Origin: CAG-390 sp964590755
GTDB lineage: Bacteria > Bacillota > Clostridia > Oscillospirales > CAG-272
NCBI GenBank assembly: GCA_964590755.1
Contig: CAZPYK010000021.1
Location: 1-19,252, forward strand
Length of the DNA stretch: 19,252 nucleotides
Direction of reading: 5' to 3'
Positions 7,906 to 14,904 of the stretch are shown here, in pieces. Every line of letters starts with the position of its first letter. Positions within the stretch are counted from its first letter, which is position 1. Position numbers and translations under genes: made by a program. Under the pieces are notes generated by a model. The model did not search any database and was not told the origin of the DNA. It saw only the letters and a program-made list of their open reading frames with translations.

Positions 7906-8001
7906 AAATGTTCCGTGCTAACTATATTGGTGTAGTAGATATGATATCGAAGTTCTTCACCATCGGGGTATGAAGTTCGGATATAGATCCAACGTCACCC
8001 G
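7906..8001 (-). repeat. Full copy of the ~100-bp AT-rich repeat overlapping a gene end
   Basis: On the minus strand it runs from CTCGGGTGACGTTGGATC to GCACGGAACATTT and aligns along its whole length with 14591-14690. Its first bases CTC GGG TGA are the last two sense codons and the stop of the HAD-guanylate kinase gene. Confidence 0.82.
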
Positions 8002-9098
8002 AGCTTCAAAAAGAGTCGGTGGGCGGCGGCGATGGGATCGTTGCCCACGCGCAGCTCGTAATCGCAGATCTCGGCGTTGCGATATTCGAGATCCAGCGAC
8101 ATTATGCGGCGCATTTTGTCCTCGGGCGAGATATTTCTGCCGATAATGTCGAGCAGCACCTCGCTTTTGGGGCGATCGGTGAAGACCAGCATGGCGCGGC
8201 TGCGATAGAGGTTCTTCACGGTCAGCGCGCCACAAATGTCTATCGGTATCACGGCGCAATGTCCGCGCGCGACTATCGGCGCGATCTCGTCGTCGGAGGT
8301 TCCGAAATGATATTTGCTGTAAACGGTGGTTTCGATATATTTCCCGGCATCCTTTTCGCGCAGGAACTGCTCCTCATCGATAAAGCGATATGCGTCGGTG
8401 CTTTCGCCCTCGCGTGGCGGGCGCGTGGTGGATGTGAGCGGCTTTTCGAAGCGTTCGAGGCGGGTCAGCTCGCGTGCGATCTCATTTTTGAGCGAGCCGG
8501 AGGGGCCCACAAGACATACCACGCCGCCGTGCGAGAGATCTGGCGCTTTTTCGGTAAATGAGCTTCTGACCATTTTGCAGAGATGAAGAAAATCGTCATA
8601 GCTGTTCACCGACAAAAGCCCGGACATATCGGTGTTCCAGGGCTTGCGGAAGAGCACGGGGTATGCCGCTCGCGAGCTTGAGATGTTGTGCGCCGCGTCG
8701 TCAAGCAGGATATCCACCGCCATAACGTCCTTGCGTGTGCCGATTATGATATTTTCGGGCGGGACCTCGGGAAAATCCTTCATAAGCCGCTCGGCGCGCG
8801 CCGTCATGCATCCGGGCGGAACGGCGGTGATGAAAAAGATGTCGGCAAGACGGGAGAGCTCGCGCACGAATTTTTGCGCGCCGGCTATCACCGGCTGAGT
8901 GCGCACGAATTCGGGATCCGAATAAAACGCCATGCGCTCGTCGGCATGGCGGCCGTAATTTCCCCAGCCGGTGATCTCGTTGATGCTGACCGGCTCCTCG
9001 TCGGGATGCCGCGCGTTTATCAGCGAGAGCGCATATGAATTGCATTCGTAAAGCGTGTCGTCCACATCGAGGCCGACTCTGAGTCTGTATTTTCTCAT
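7995..9098 (-). CDS. Fusion: HAD 5'-nucleotidase (NT5C-like) + guanylate kinase-like domain
   Basis: A 367-residue two-domain protein. Residues 1 to about 180 resemble NT5C-type 5'(3')-deoxynucleotidases of the HAD superfamily: nucleophile motif DVDDTL (D11, D13), motif II threonine in FFITAV, a lysine in GTRKDVM, and the metal-binding LLDDAAHN. Residues about 193-367 resemble guanylate kinase: the GMP-binding TSTTRPPREGE, then YSKYHFGTS, then VIPIDICGALTV, and the closing YELRVGND. The P-loop is degenerate: GPSGSLKN at 198-205 has Leu for the last Gly and Asn for Ser/Thr, so ATP binding may be lost or altered. AGAAAGG lies 11 bases before the ATG. The stop lies inside an AT-rich repeat. It is a single-gene unit. 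A role in nucleotide turnover is inferred; the fused activity is unknown. Confidence 0.88.
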   Translation of the reverse strand: MRKYRLRVGLDVDDTLYECNSYALSLINARHPDEEPVSINEITGWGNYGRHADERMAFYSDPEFVRTQPVIAGAQKFVRELSRLADIFFITAVPPGCMTARAERLMKDFPEVPPENIIIGTRKDVMAVDILLDDAAHNISSSRAAYPVLFRKPWNTDMSGLLSVNSYDDFLHLCKMVRSSFTEKAPDLSHGGVVCLVGPSGSLKNEIARELTRLERFEKPLTSTTRPPREGESTDAYRFIDEEQFLREKDAGKYIETTVYSKYHFGTSDDEIAPIVARGHCAVIPIDICGALTVKNLYRSRAMLVFTDRPKSEVLLDIIGRNISPEDKMRRIMSLDLEYRNAEICDYELRVGNDPIAAAHRLFLKLG

Positions 9099-9219
9099 TT
9101 ATTTACATACCTTTCTCGGTAAATTGCATTTTTGCGGCATTTTTAAACCGCGATCCCGCAAAAGAGGTTGATTTTGCTTTGAATTTAATATATAATATAA
9201 ATTGTAGTTTATATGATCC

Positions 9220-9770
9220 CTCGGTCGGCTGCGCCGAGGATTCAAGATCCGGCATTCGCCATGGCAAGCCTTCCCCAGTGGGGGAAGGTGCCGAGCGAAT
9301 GCGAGGCGGATGAGGTGGGCTATGCAGTGTGTTTACGCCGCACGATGTTAGGTATTCGTTCCGACACACCATGTTCGTACCAACCCCGGTAGAGGCGACC
9401 TGTGGTCGCCCGCCCGGAGCCTTTGTTGCGGGCGAACGCAGTTCGCCCCTACGATGTAGCCGGATAGAACGCAAGGTCTTTTATCTTCCGGCGGGAGCAG
9501 CAGCTCGCCGCAGGCGAGGTACCACGCCCTACGATGTAGCCATATATGGTTGCAAGATTTTTATCTTGCGGATGCGCACCATATTCGCACCGTCCCCTAC
9601 ATTTCGCACAATCTATACGTCTGTGTCGTAGGGCGGGGGCTTGCTCCCGCCGCCGATCGTCGCGTTGTTTTACGTTGGCGCACCATGTTCGCGCCGCACC
9701 AAAGCCTCCCTTGTGCAAAGGGAGGTGCCCGAGCGCAAGCGAGGGCGGAGGGATTGTTTCATTTTGAAAT
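9220..9770. repeat. Mosaic of GC-rich structured repeats (gene-free)
   Basis: No gene is supported between 9099 and 10194. 9099-9219 is the AT-rich leader of the HAD-GMK gene, with no clear -35/-10 pair. Then follow a partial CCCTCGGTCGGC hairpin piece (about 9219-9240), the CCTTCCCC-type two-hairpin element at 9266-9322, the 66-bp double-GTAG element at 9388-9453 (inverted, with a changed centre), an inverted GTAGGGCG element ending at about 9533, a palindrome GCAAGAT-TTTT-ATCTTGC near 9553-9570, a GTAGGGCGGGGGCTTGCTCC variant at 9627-9652, and a CCTCCCTT-type element at about 9703-9762. Confidence 0.86.
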
Positions 9771-9786
9771 CCGCAAGCTGCTTCCG

Positions 9787-10142
9787 GACTTCAAATGCGT
9801 GAACATTTGAAGTCATGACGAGGAAACCTAATTATAAACTCTGCATTGAATCACATTCCGAATCCGCACCCAAACTTCGGACTTCAAATGCGTGAGCATT
9901 TGAAGTCATGACGAGGTAACCTAATTATAAACTCTGCTGTGAATCACATTCCGAATCCGCACCCAAACTTCGGACTTCAAATGCGCGAGCATTTGAAGTC
10001 ATGACGAGGAAACAGAACCATCAAATCTGAAGTGCACTAATCCAAAATCTGCACCCAAACTTCGGACTTCAAATGCGTGAGCATTTGAAGTCAAGGTGAG
10101 GAAACAGAACTATCAAATCTGAAACACACTAAATTCCGAACC
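9787..10142 (+). repeat. Four-unit tandem array, 93-bp period, one perfect hairpin per unit
   Basis: Hairpins of 28 bases start at 9787, 9880, 9973 and 10065 (spacings 93, 93, 92). Three are perfect GACTTCAAATGC-tetraloop-GCATTTGAAGTC stems of 12 bp; the first has one change (ACATTTG). Each unit continues with GAGGTAACC or GAGGAAAC and most end in ATTCCGA. Units 1-2 and 3-4 differ in the middle, so the array is not a recent copy-paste. The same hairpin, GGTAACC and ATTCCGA order occurs in the single insert at 7750-7842. The array ends about 50 bases before the first DHH gene, so it lies in or just upstream of that operon's promoter region. Confidence 0.88.
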
Positions 10143-10194
10143 TATTATACAATAAAAATATAAATTTGGCAATACCAAAAGAAAGAGCAATGAC

Positions 10195-11136
10195 ATGTTT
10201 GAAGAAATTTTGCGCGAGATAGAGGCGCACGAGCGCATCATCATCCACCGACATCAAAAGCCGGACGGCGACGCCATAGGCAGCCAGACCGGACTTAAAC
10301 TGCTGATCAAGGAAAATTATCCGAACAAAGAGGTCTACGCGGTGGGCGATCCCGCGGGGAGATATGCCTTCATCGAGGGCTCCGAGCCGGACGAATTGCC
10401 CGACTCCGCCTTCGACGGCGCGCTGTCTATACTGCTTGACGCATCCTCGCCCGCGCTCATCAGCGACTCGCGCTATACCCTTGCCGCCAAAACGGCGCGA
10501 ATAGACCACCACATATTTATCGAAAAATTCGCCGATATCGAGGTCGTGGATACCTCCTACGAAAGCTGCTGCGGACTTATCGCCGAGCTGGCACGCGAGA
10601 GCGGCATTCGACTGACCCCGACGGCGGCAAAGGCACTGTATACCGGAATGGTCACCGACTCCGGGCGCTTTCGCTATTCCTCGACAAACGCGCACACCTT
10701 TGAGCTTGCCGCGTATCTCTACGGCACCGGCTTTTCCGCCGCGGATATTTACACCGAGCTGTATTCCGACGATTTTCGCATGCTGCGCGCCCGCGCGGAA
10801 TTCACCCTTAAGATCAAATTCACCGAGCACGGCGTCGGTTACATATACACCACGCGCGAGGAGCTTGCCGCCTCGGGGCTTGACACCTTCACCGTCTCGC
10901 GCGGCATGGTCGGCACCATGTCGGACATTCGCGGCGTGAATATCTGGGTCAATTTCACCGAGACCGAGGGCGGCGTGCTGTGCGAGATACGCTCAAACAA
11001 ATACAATATCAATCCCATTGCCGTAAAATACGGCGGCGGCGGACACGCCATGGCAAGCGGAGCGACGCTGGGCGACCGCGCCGCGGCGATGTCACTGCTT
11101 GCGGATCTTGACAAAATGACGGAAACGAATTCGTGA
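10195..11136 (+). CDS. nrnA: DHH/DHHA1 phosphoesterase, NrnA-like (nanoRNase/pAp phosphatase family)
   Basis: Soluble DHH-family phosphoesterase, 313 residues, the same length as typical NrnA. NrnA proteins degrade short RNAs (2-5 nt) and dephosphorylate pAp; some relatives hydrolyse cyclic-dinucleotide products such as pApA. Visible motifs are RHQKPDGDAIGS (D24, D26), IDHHIF (D104, H105, H106), TGMVTDSGRFRYSS, and the DHHA1 substrate-binding GGGGHAMASGA from residue 280. AGAAAGAG lies eight bases before the ATG. It is the first of three genes; the second is a paralogue 11 bases later. The metal-binding set looks complete, so it is probably active. Exact substrate is not readable. Confidence 0.93.
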   Translation: MFEEILREIEAHERIIIHRHQKPDGDAIGSQTGLKLLIKENYPNKEVYAVGDPAGRYAFIEGSEPDELPDSAFDGALSILLDASSPALISDSRYTLAAKTARIDHHIFIEKFADIEVVDTSYESCCGLIAELARESGIRLTPTAAKALYTGMVTDSGRFRYSSTNAHTFELAAYLYGTGFSAADIYTELYSDDFRMLRARAEFTLKIKFTEHGVGYIYTTREELAASGLDTFTVSRGMVGTMSDIRGVNIWVNFTETEGGVLCEIRSNKYNINPIAVKYGGGGHAMASGATLGDRAAAMSLLADLDKMTETNS

Positions 11137-11147
11137 AAGGACAGAAA

Positions 11148-12134
11148 ATGGCAAACACCGAAATAAAGCAAAAGATACTGGCAAAGATCAAGGAATACGA
11201 CAAAATAGTCATCTCGCGCCACATCCGTCCGGACGGCGACGCGGTCGGGTCGACGCTGGGGCTTGCCCGCATGCTGTCGCTGACCTATCCCGAAAAGGAT
11301 ATTCGCGTGGTGAATTCCGACTACGCCGAATACACCGCCTTTTTGGGTACCGAGAGCGAGCAGCCGGGCGATGACTTTTACTCCGACGCGCTGGTCATCG
11401 TGATCGACACCGCCACTCCCGATCGGATATCAAACAAAAAATGGCAGATGGGTCGCGAGGTGATAAAAATAGACCACCACATTCCCGTCTCCCCCTACGG
11501 CGACATAATGTGGGTCGAAGAGCACCGCGCGGCGGCAAGCGAGATGATAGCCGACTTTTATATGACCTTTCGCGATGAGCTGGTCCTCGATCGCGAGGCG
11601 GCGACCTGCGTATATACCGGCATCGTCACCGATTCGGGGAGATTCCGCTTTCGCAGTGTCTCGGGCGACACTCTGCGCTGTGCCGCCGCCATGCTTGAGG
11701 CGGGCATCGACACCGAAAGCCTTTATGCCGAGCTTTATCTTGAGGAGCTCGACGCGCTGAAGTTCCGCGCATATGTCTACGAAAATATCAAAATGACCGA
11801 GCACGGTGTGGCGTACATCTACGTCGACAGCGCCATGAAGTCGCGCTTCTCGCTGAGCGACGAGGAGGCATCCGCCGTCGTCAGCGCACTGGATTCTATC
11901 AAGGGTTCGCTGATCTGGATAGCCTTTATAGACAACGCGGACGGCGCCACCATCCGCGTGCGTCTGCGCTCCCGCTTCGTCACGGTGGACAAGCTGGCAA
12001 ACAAATATCGCGGCGGCGGGCATGACTGCGCAAGCGGAGCCACGCTCTACTCCCCCGACGAGATCGGCGCGCTGCTTGGCGACGCCGACGAGCTGCTCAA
12101 AAATTACAAAGAAAGTCACGAGAATGCAAAATGA
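11148..12134 (+). CDS. Second DHH/DHHA1 phosphoesterase, paralogue of the upstream gene
   Basis: Another NrnA-type phosphoesterase, 328 residues. It has the same motif set: RHIRPDGDAVGS (D29, D31), KIDHHI (D109, H110, H111), TGIVTDSGRFRFRS and GGGHDCASGA in the DHHA1 domain. I start at the ATG at 11148 with AAAGG seven bases upstream; an in-frame GTG at 11133, inside the end of the first gene, would add five residues. Its stop overlaps the surE start (ATGA), so the genes are translationally coupled. Two full-length NrnA-like genes side by side suggest duplication with divided substrates, for example oligoribonucleotides versus pAp or pApA. Which does what cannot be told here. Confidence 0.93.
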   Translation: MANTEIKQKILAKIKEYDKIVISRHIRPDGDAVGSTLGLARMLSLTYPEKDIRVVNSDYAEYTAFLGTESEQPGDDFYSDALVIVIDTATPDRISNKKWQMGREVIKIDHHIPVSPYGDIMWVEEHRAAASEMIADFYMTFRDELVLDREAATCVYTGIVTDSGRFRFRSVSGDTLRCAAAMLEAGIDTESLYAELYLEELDALKFRAYVYENIKMTEHGVAYIYVDSAMKSRFSLSDEEASAVVSALDSIKGSLIWIAFIDNADGATIRVRLRSRFVTVDKLANKYRGGGHDCASGATLYSPDEIGALLGDADELLKNYKESHENAK

Positions 12135-12871
12135 AGATACTTATAGCCAACGATGACGGCATCCGCTCTCGCGGCATCGTCGACCTTGCCCGCTGGGCGC
12201 GGCGCTTGGGAGAGGTAACGATCTGCGCTCCCAAGACCGAGCAGAGCGGCAAGAGCCACGCAATAAACATATCCACCCCCTTCGAAATAAAAAAAGTCGA
12301 CTTTCCGGTCGACGTCAAGGCGGCATATTCGGTCGATTCCACCCCCGCCGACTGCATCCGCTTCGGCATGCTCTCCGCGGGCGAGGAATTTGACCTGGTG
12401 CTGTCCGGCATAAATCGCGGCTATAACCTGGGGCGGGACATAGTCTATTCCGGCACCGTGGGCGCGATATTTGAGGCGGCGTATTTCGACAAGCCCGCGC
12501 TTGCCTTTTCGACGAGCGCCAAGGCGTTTGCCGAGAAGCGCTCGGGTCCCGTTGTGAGCGAGGAGTTGCTCGATCGCGTGTGGGAATACATTCGTTCCGA
12601 GAAGCTGCTCGAACGCTCGCAGGGGCTGCTGAATATCAACTTTCCGAGCCCCGAGCGCATGTCAAACGCCGAATGCGCCATATCGCTGACGCGGCAGGGC
12701 GGACCCTTCTACCGCGATGTTTTCGAACGCCGGGAGGACGGGCTTTACCTCGCCCGCGGCGTTTATGTTTACGAAAATCGACACGACGGAAGCGTCGACG
12801 CCGATGTCGTTCACGACGGCGGCATCTCCGTCACCCCCCTCACCGTCGACCGTTCTTTTAAGCTCGGGTGA
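12131..12871 (+). CDS. surE: 5'/3'-nucleotidase SurE
   Basis: SurE nucleoside-monophosphate phosphatase, 246 residues. The N-terminal MKILIANDDGIRSRGI carries the metal-binding Asn-Asp-Asp (residues 7-9), and SGINRGYNLGRDIVYSGTVGAIFEA is the second hallmark. The family removes phosphate from 5' or 3' nucleotides and can act on short polyphosphate. It overlaps the preceding DHH gene by four bases (ATGA). Placed after two NrnA-like enzymes, it could take the mononucleotides they release down to nucleosides; this is inference. The stop lies in the 5' arm of a perfect 10-bp hairpin, AAGCTCGGGT (12860-12869) with ACCCGAGCTT (12882-12891). The C-terminal AAG CTC GGG TGA matches the end of the HAD-GMK gene. 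Confidence 0.95.
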   Translation: MKILIANDDGIRSRGIVDLARWARRLGEVTICAPKTEQSGKSHAINISTPFEIKKVDFPVDVKAAYSVDSTPADCIRFGMLSAGEEFDLVLSGINRGYNLGRDIVYSGTVGAIFEAAYFDKPALAFSTSAKAFAEKRSGPVVSEELLDRVWEYIRSEKLLERSQGLLNINFPSPERMSNAECAISLTRQGGPFYRDVFERREDGLYLARGVYVYENRHDGSVDADVVHDGGISVTPLTVDRSFKLG

Positions 12872-12891
12872 GCGAATGCGAACCCGAGCTT
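12860..12891. terminator. Hairpin spanning the surE stop codon
   Basis: A perfect 10-bp inverted repeat, AAGCTCGGGT (12860-12869) and ACCCGAGCTT (12882-12891), with a 12-base loop. The TGA stop starts in the left arm. No T-run follows, so an intrinsic terminator is doubtful. It could be a stabilising 3' end, or a scar of the CTCGGGTG repeat family in two orientations. Confidence 0.4.
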
Positions 12892-13215
12892 CACACCACG
12901 TTCGCACCAACTCCGTAGGGGCGACCTGTGGTCGCCCGCAACACCGACTTTTGACGGGCGAACGCAGTTCGCCCCTACGATGTAGCCGGGAAGAATACAA
13001 GATTTTCATCTTTCGGCGGGAGCAAGCCGAATATCGTATTATTTTTACGTCTGTGCACCATGTTCGCACCGTACATTGTAAGCCTTCCCCAGTGGGGGAA
13101 GGGGGACCGCGCAGCGGTGGATGAGGTGGGCTACGCAGTGTGTTCACGCCGCACGATGTTAGGTATTCGCTCCGTCGCCCCATGTTCGCACCGCACGATG
13201 TTAGGTACTCGTTCC
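12892..13215. repeat. Mosaic of GC-rich structured repeats (gene-free)
   Basis: Between surE and the terminator I see only repeats. A 66-bp double-GTAG element is at 12914-12979. A truncated GATTTTCATCTTTCGGCGGG piece is at about 12998-13028. A CCTTCCCC-agt-GGGGGAAGG two-hairpin element is at 13080-13133. Then come three near-copies of a GCACGATGTTAGGTATTCGC phrase up to 13215. Confidence 0.85.
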
Positions 13216-13230
13216 GACTTGAAACAACGC

Positions 13231-13262
13231 ACCCCGGGAGGCACATTTCTGCCTCCCGGGGT
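13231..13262 (-). terminator. Strong, probably bidirectional intrinsic terminator
   Basis: A perfect 13-bp GC-rich stem, ACCCCGGGAGGCA (13231-13243) with TGCCTCCCGGGGT (13250-13262), and a 6-base loop. On the minus strand it follows the unknown gene by 25 bases and leads into GCGTTGTTTC. On the plus strand it leads into ATCATTTTCGATTTTTATT. It sits between convergent units and likely stops both. Confidence 0.8.
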
Positions 13263-13287
13263 ATCATTTTCGATTTTTATTACTTTA

Positions 13288-13812
13288 TTACACGGTCTTC
13301 TCTTTGCTTCTGCGCAACGTTCTGAGCAGCTGCTTCAGCATTGCGTCAAGGCTCTTTATATCCTCATTGCACTCATTCAGGGCATCCATATCGTATTCGA
13401 CGGATCGAAAACCGTCGCGGCATTTGAGATACACATGCGTGCATCTCCCGTTTTCGGAAAGCTCGCTCACCGCAAGCTCGTCCGACGCGGCATACCGCTT
13501 TGAAAGAGCATCTATTCCGCTGAGCACCGAACGCACCATGGGCGGTATCTGCTTTCCGTTGCGCCCGAATCGCGACGGCCTTGCCTCCTCCGAGCTGCAA
13601 TACAGCCCGACACTGCCGTCCCTTGTGCAGGTCAGAGTTATAAATCGCGAGCGCACGGGAATGTCCGCCAAAAGCGCCAAAACGCATCCCATGCCATCGG
13701 CGGCAGAATCAAGCTTTTCGTCAAACCGCTTCAACGCCTCGACGGCGGCATTGCGATCTTCAAAATAAGCTCTGCTCTGAATATGTCTTTCTCTGTTTCC
13801 GCTCCTTCTCAT
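13288..13812 (-). CDS. Unknown protein downstream of the epimerase
   Basis: I do not recognise this 174-residue protein. It appears cytoplasmic: no signal peptide or membrane segment. The first 20 residues are strongly basic (MRRSGNRERHIQSR), then a likely helix (about 20-50). The middle alternates short beta-like stretches (SRFITLTCTRDGSVGLYC and THVYLKCRDGFRSVEY), and the charged helical tail runs from about residue 140 to TLRRSKEKTV. I chose the ATG at 13810-13812 because AGAAAGG lies exactly 11 bases upstream, as in four other genes here; the frame is open 15 codons further up. It follows the epimerase gene by 84 bases on the same strand and is closed by the terminator at 13231-13262, which supports a real gene. 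Confidence 0.7.
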   Translation of the reverse strand: MRRSGNRERHIQSRAYFEDRNAAVEALKRFDEKLDSAADGMGCVLALLADIPVRSRFITLTCTRDGSVGLYCSSEEARPSRFGRNGKQIPPMVRSVLSGIDALSKRYAASDELAVSELSENGRCTHVYLKCRDGFRSVEYDMDALNECNEDIKSLDAMLKQLLRTLRRSKEKTV

Positions 13813-13896
13813 AACATATCGGACCTTTCTGTTTTTGAGCTCGGGACAGAATGACACGGCATCAGCTCAAGCATTCCCCGCGGCCATGCGACAGCA

Positions 13897-14565
13897 TTAA
13901 AGCACCGAACGAAGCTTTTCGGTATTTTCCTTTACGCTGCCTGTTTTTGCATATATGCTGGAGGTTCCTGCGACAAATATATTCGCTCCCGCGCGGCTCA
14001 TCTTTGCCGCGTTTTCAAAGCTGACGTTGCCGTCGACCTCTATTTCGACATTTTCGTATCCGCGCTCGTCAAGCATGCGGCGCAGGCGAGTTATCTTCTC
14101 CAGCGTTTGAGGTATCAGCTTCTGACCCGCAAAGCCGGGATTCACCGTCATAAGCAGAACGCCGTCGATGTCGGGAAGTATCTCGTCAAGAACGTTCAGC
14201 GGCGTGCCGGGATTAAGCACCGGCATCGGCTTGGCTCCGCGGTCGCGTATCGCGGCAAGCGTGCGCTGGATATGCGGCTCCGCCTCCACATGAACGCCCA
14301 CAAAATCGCCCTCGCGCAGATCGAACCAATCAAGCTTCAAGTGCGGCTCGGTGATCATAAGGTGCAGATCGAGCGGAATGGGACAGTTTTCGTGCAGCTT
14401 GCGCACAAAATCGGTTCCCAAGGTGTAGTTCTGAACAAAAACGCCGTCCATTATGTCGATATGCAGGTATTCTATCCCGCATTCCTCAAGCGTTTTCAGC
14501 TCCGCGCCGAGATTCAAAAAATCGGCGCACATAAGCGAAGGTGATATTTTTTTTGCCAAAGACAT
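13897..14565 (-). CDS. rpe: Ribulose-phosphate 3-epimerase family protein
   Basis: TIM-barrel sugar-phosphate epimerase, 222 residues. Family hallmarks: ISPSLMCADF, HIDIMDG (H35, D37), DLHLM (H68), LLMTVNPGFAGQKLIP and EIEVDGN with the second catalytic aspartate, then AGTSSIY. Rpe interconverts ribulose-5-phosphate and xylulose-5-phosphate, feeding transketolase, whose genes are also in this window. Two points leave room for a related activity such as allulose-6-phosphate epimerase: SPSLMC together with DGNV where Rpe usually has DGGI, and FVQNYTLG instead of FVPN. AGAAAGG lies 11 bases before the ATG. The AT-rich repeat at 14591 begins 26 bases upstream, inside the likely leader. The unknown gene follows downstream. 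Confidence 0.88.
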   Translation of the reverse strand: MSLAKKISPSLMCADFLNLGAELKTLEECGIEYLHIDIMDGVFVQNYTLGTDFVRKLHENCPIPLDLHLMITEPHLKLDWFDLREGDFVGVHVEAEPHIQRTLAAIRDRGAKPMPVLNPGTPLNVLDEILPDIDGVLLMTVNPGFAGQKLIPQTLEKITRLRRMLDERGYENVEIEVDGNVSFENAAKMSRAGANIFVAGTSSIYAKTGSVKENTEKLRSVL

Positions 14566-14590
14566 TTTATTTTATTCCTTTCTATTTTAT

Positions 14591-14880
14591 ACTCGGGTGG
14601 CGTTGGATCTATATCTGAGCTTTTATACCTCGATGGTGAAGGACTGCGTTATCATATCTACCATACCAATATAACGAGCACGGAACATTTAGGGCCATGC
14701 AAATGAGAAACTTCGATATCATATCTACTATGCCAATTTAGATAGCACGGAACATTTTCAAACTCGGGTAGCGTTTCTGCGATATCTGATGTTCACACCC
14801 CGCCCCTAAAGGACTTCGTTATCATATCTGTTATATCAATATAGATAGCACAAAATATTATCAACTGTCAAATTTTGATA
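14591..14880. repeat. Three copies of the ~100-bp AT-rich repeat (gene-free)
   Basis: A full copy is at 14591-14690 (ACTCGGGTGGCGTTGGATC to GCACGGAACATTT), a right half at about 14712-14757 (ATATCATATCTACTATGCC to ACGGAACATTTT), and a diverged full copy at 14762-14860. The bases beyond it to about 14876 (TCAACTGTCAAATTTTG) also match, inverted, the flank at 7624-7641, so the unit may extend further. Orientation is opposite to the cluster at 7446-8001. Confidence 0.82.
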
Positions 14881-14904
14881 TCTATACGGTTGCGCATTTT
14901 GTTC

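Noticed and set aside
7995..9098. Housekeeping guanylate kinase gene (gmk)
   Set aside because: The domain is fused to a HAD phosphatase and its P-loop lacks the final Gly and Ser/Thr, so it is unlikely to be the essential enzyme.
9103..9810. Open frames of 73-123 codons on both strands
   Set aside because: They are translations of the GC-rich repeats at 9220-9770, broken at repeat joints, with no start signals.
9787..10142. CRISPR array
   Set aside because: The period is 93 and the whole unit is repeated, with no unique spacers and no cas genes nearby.
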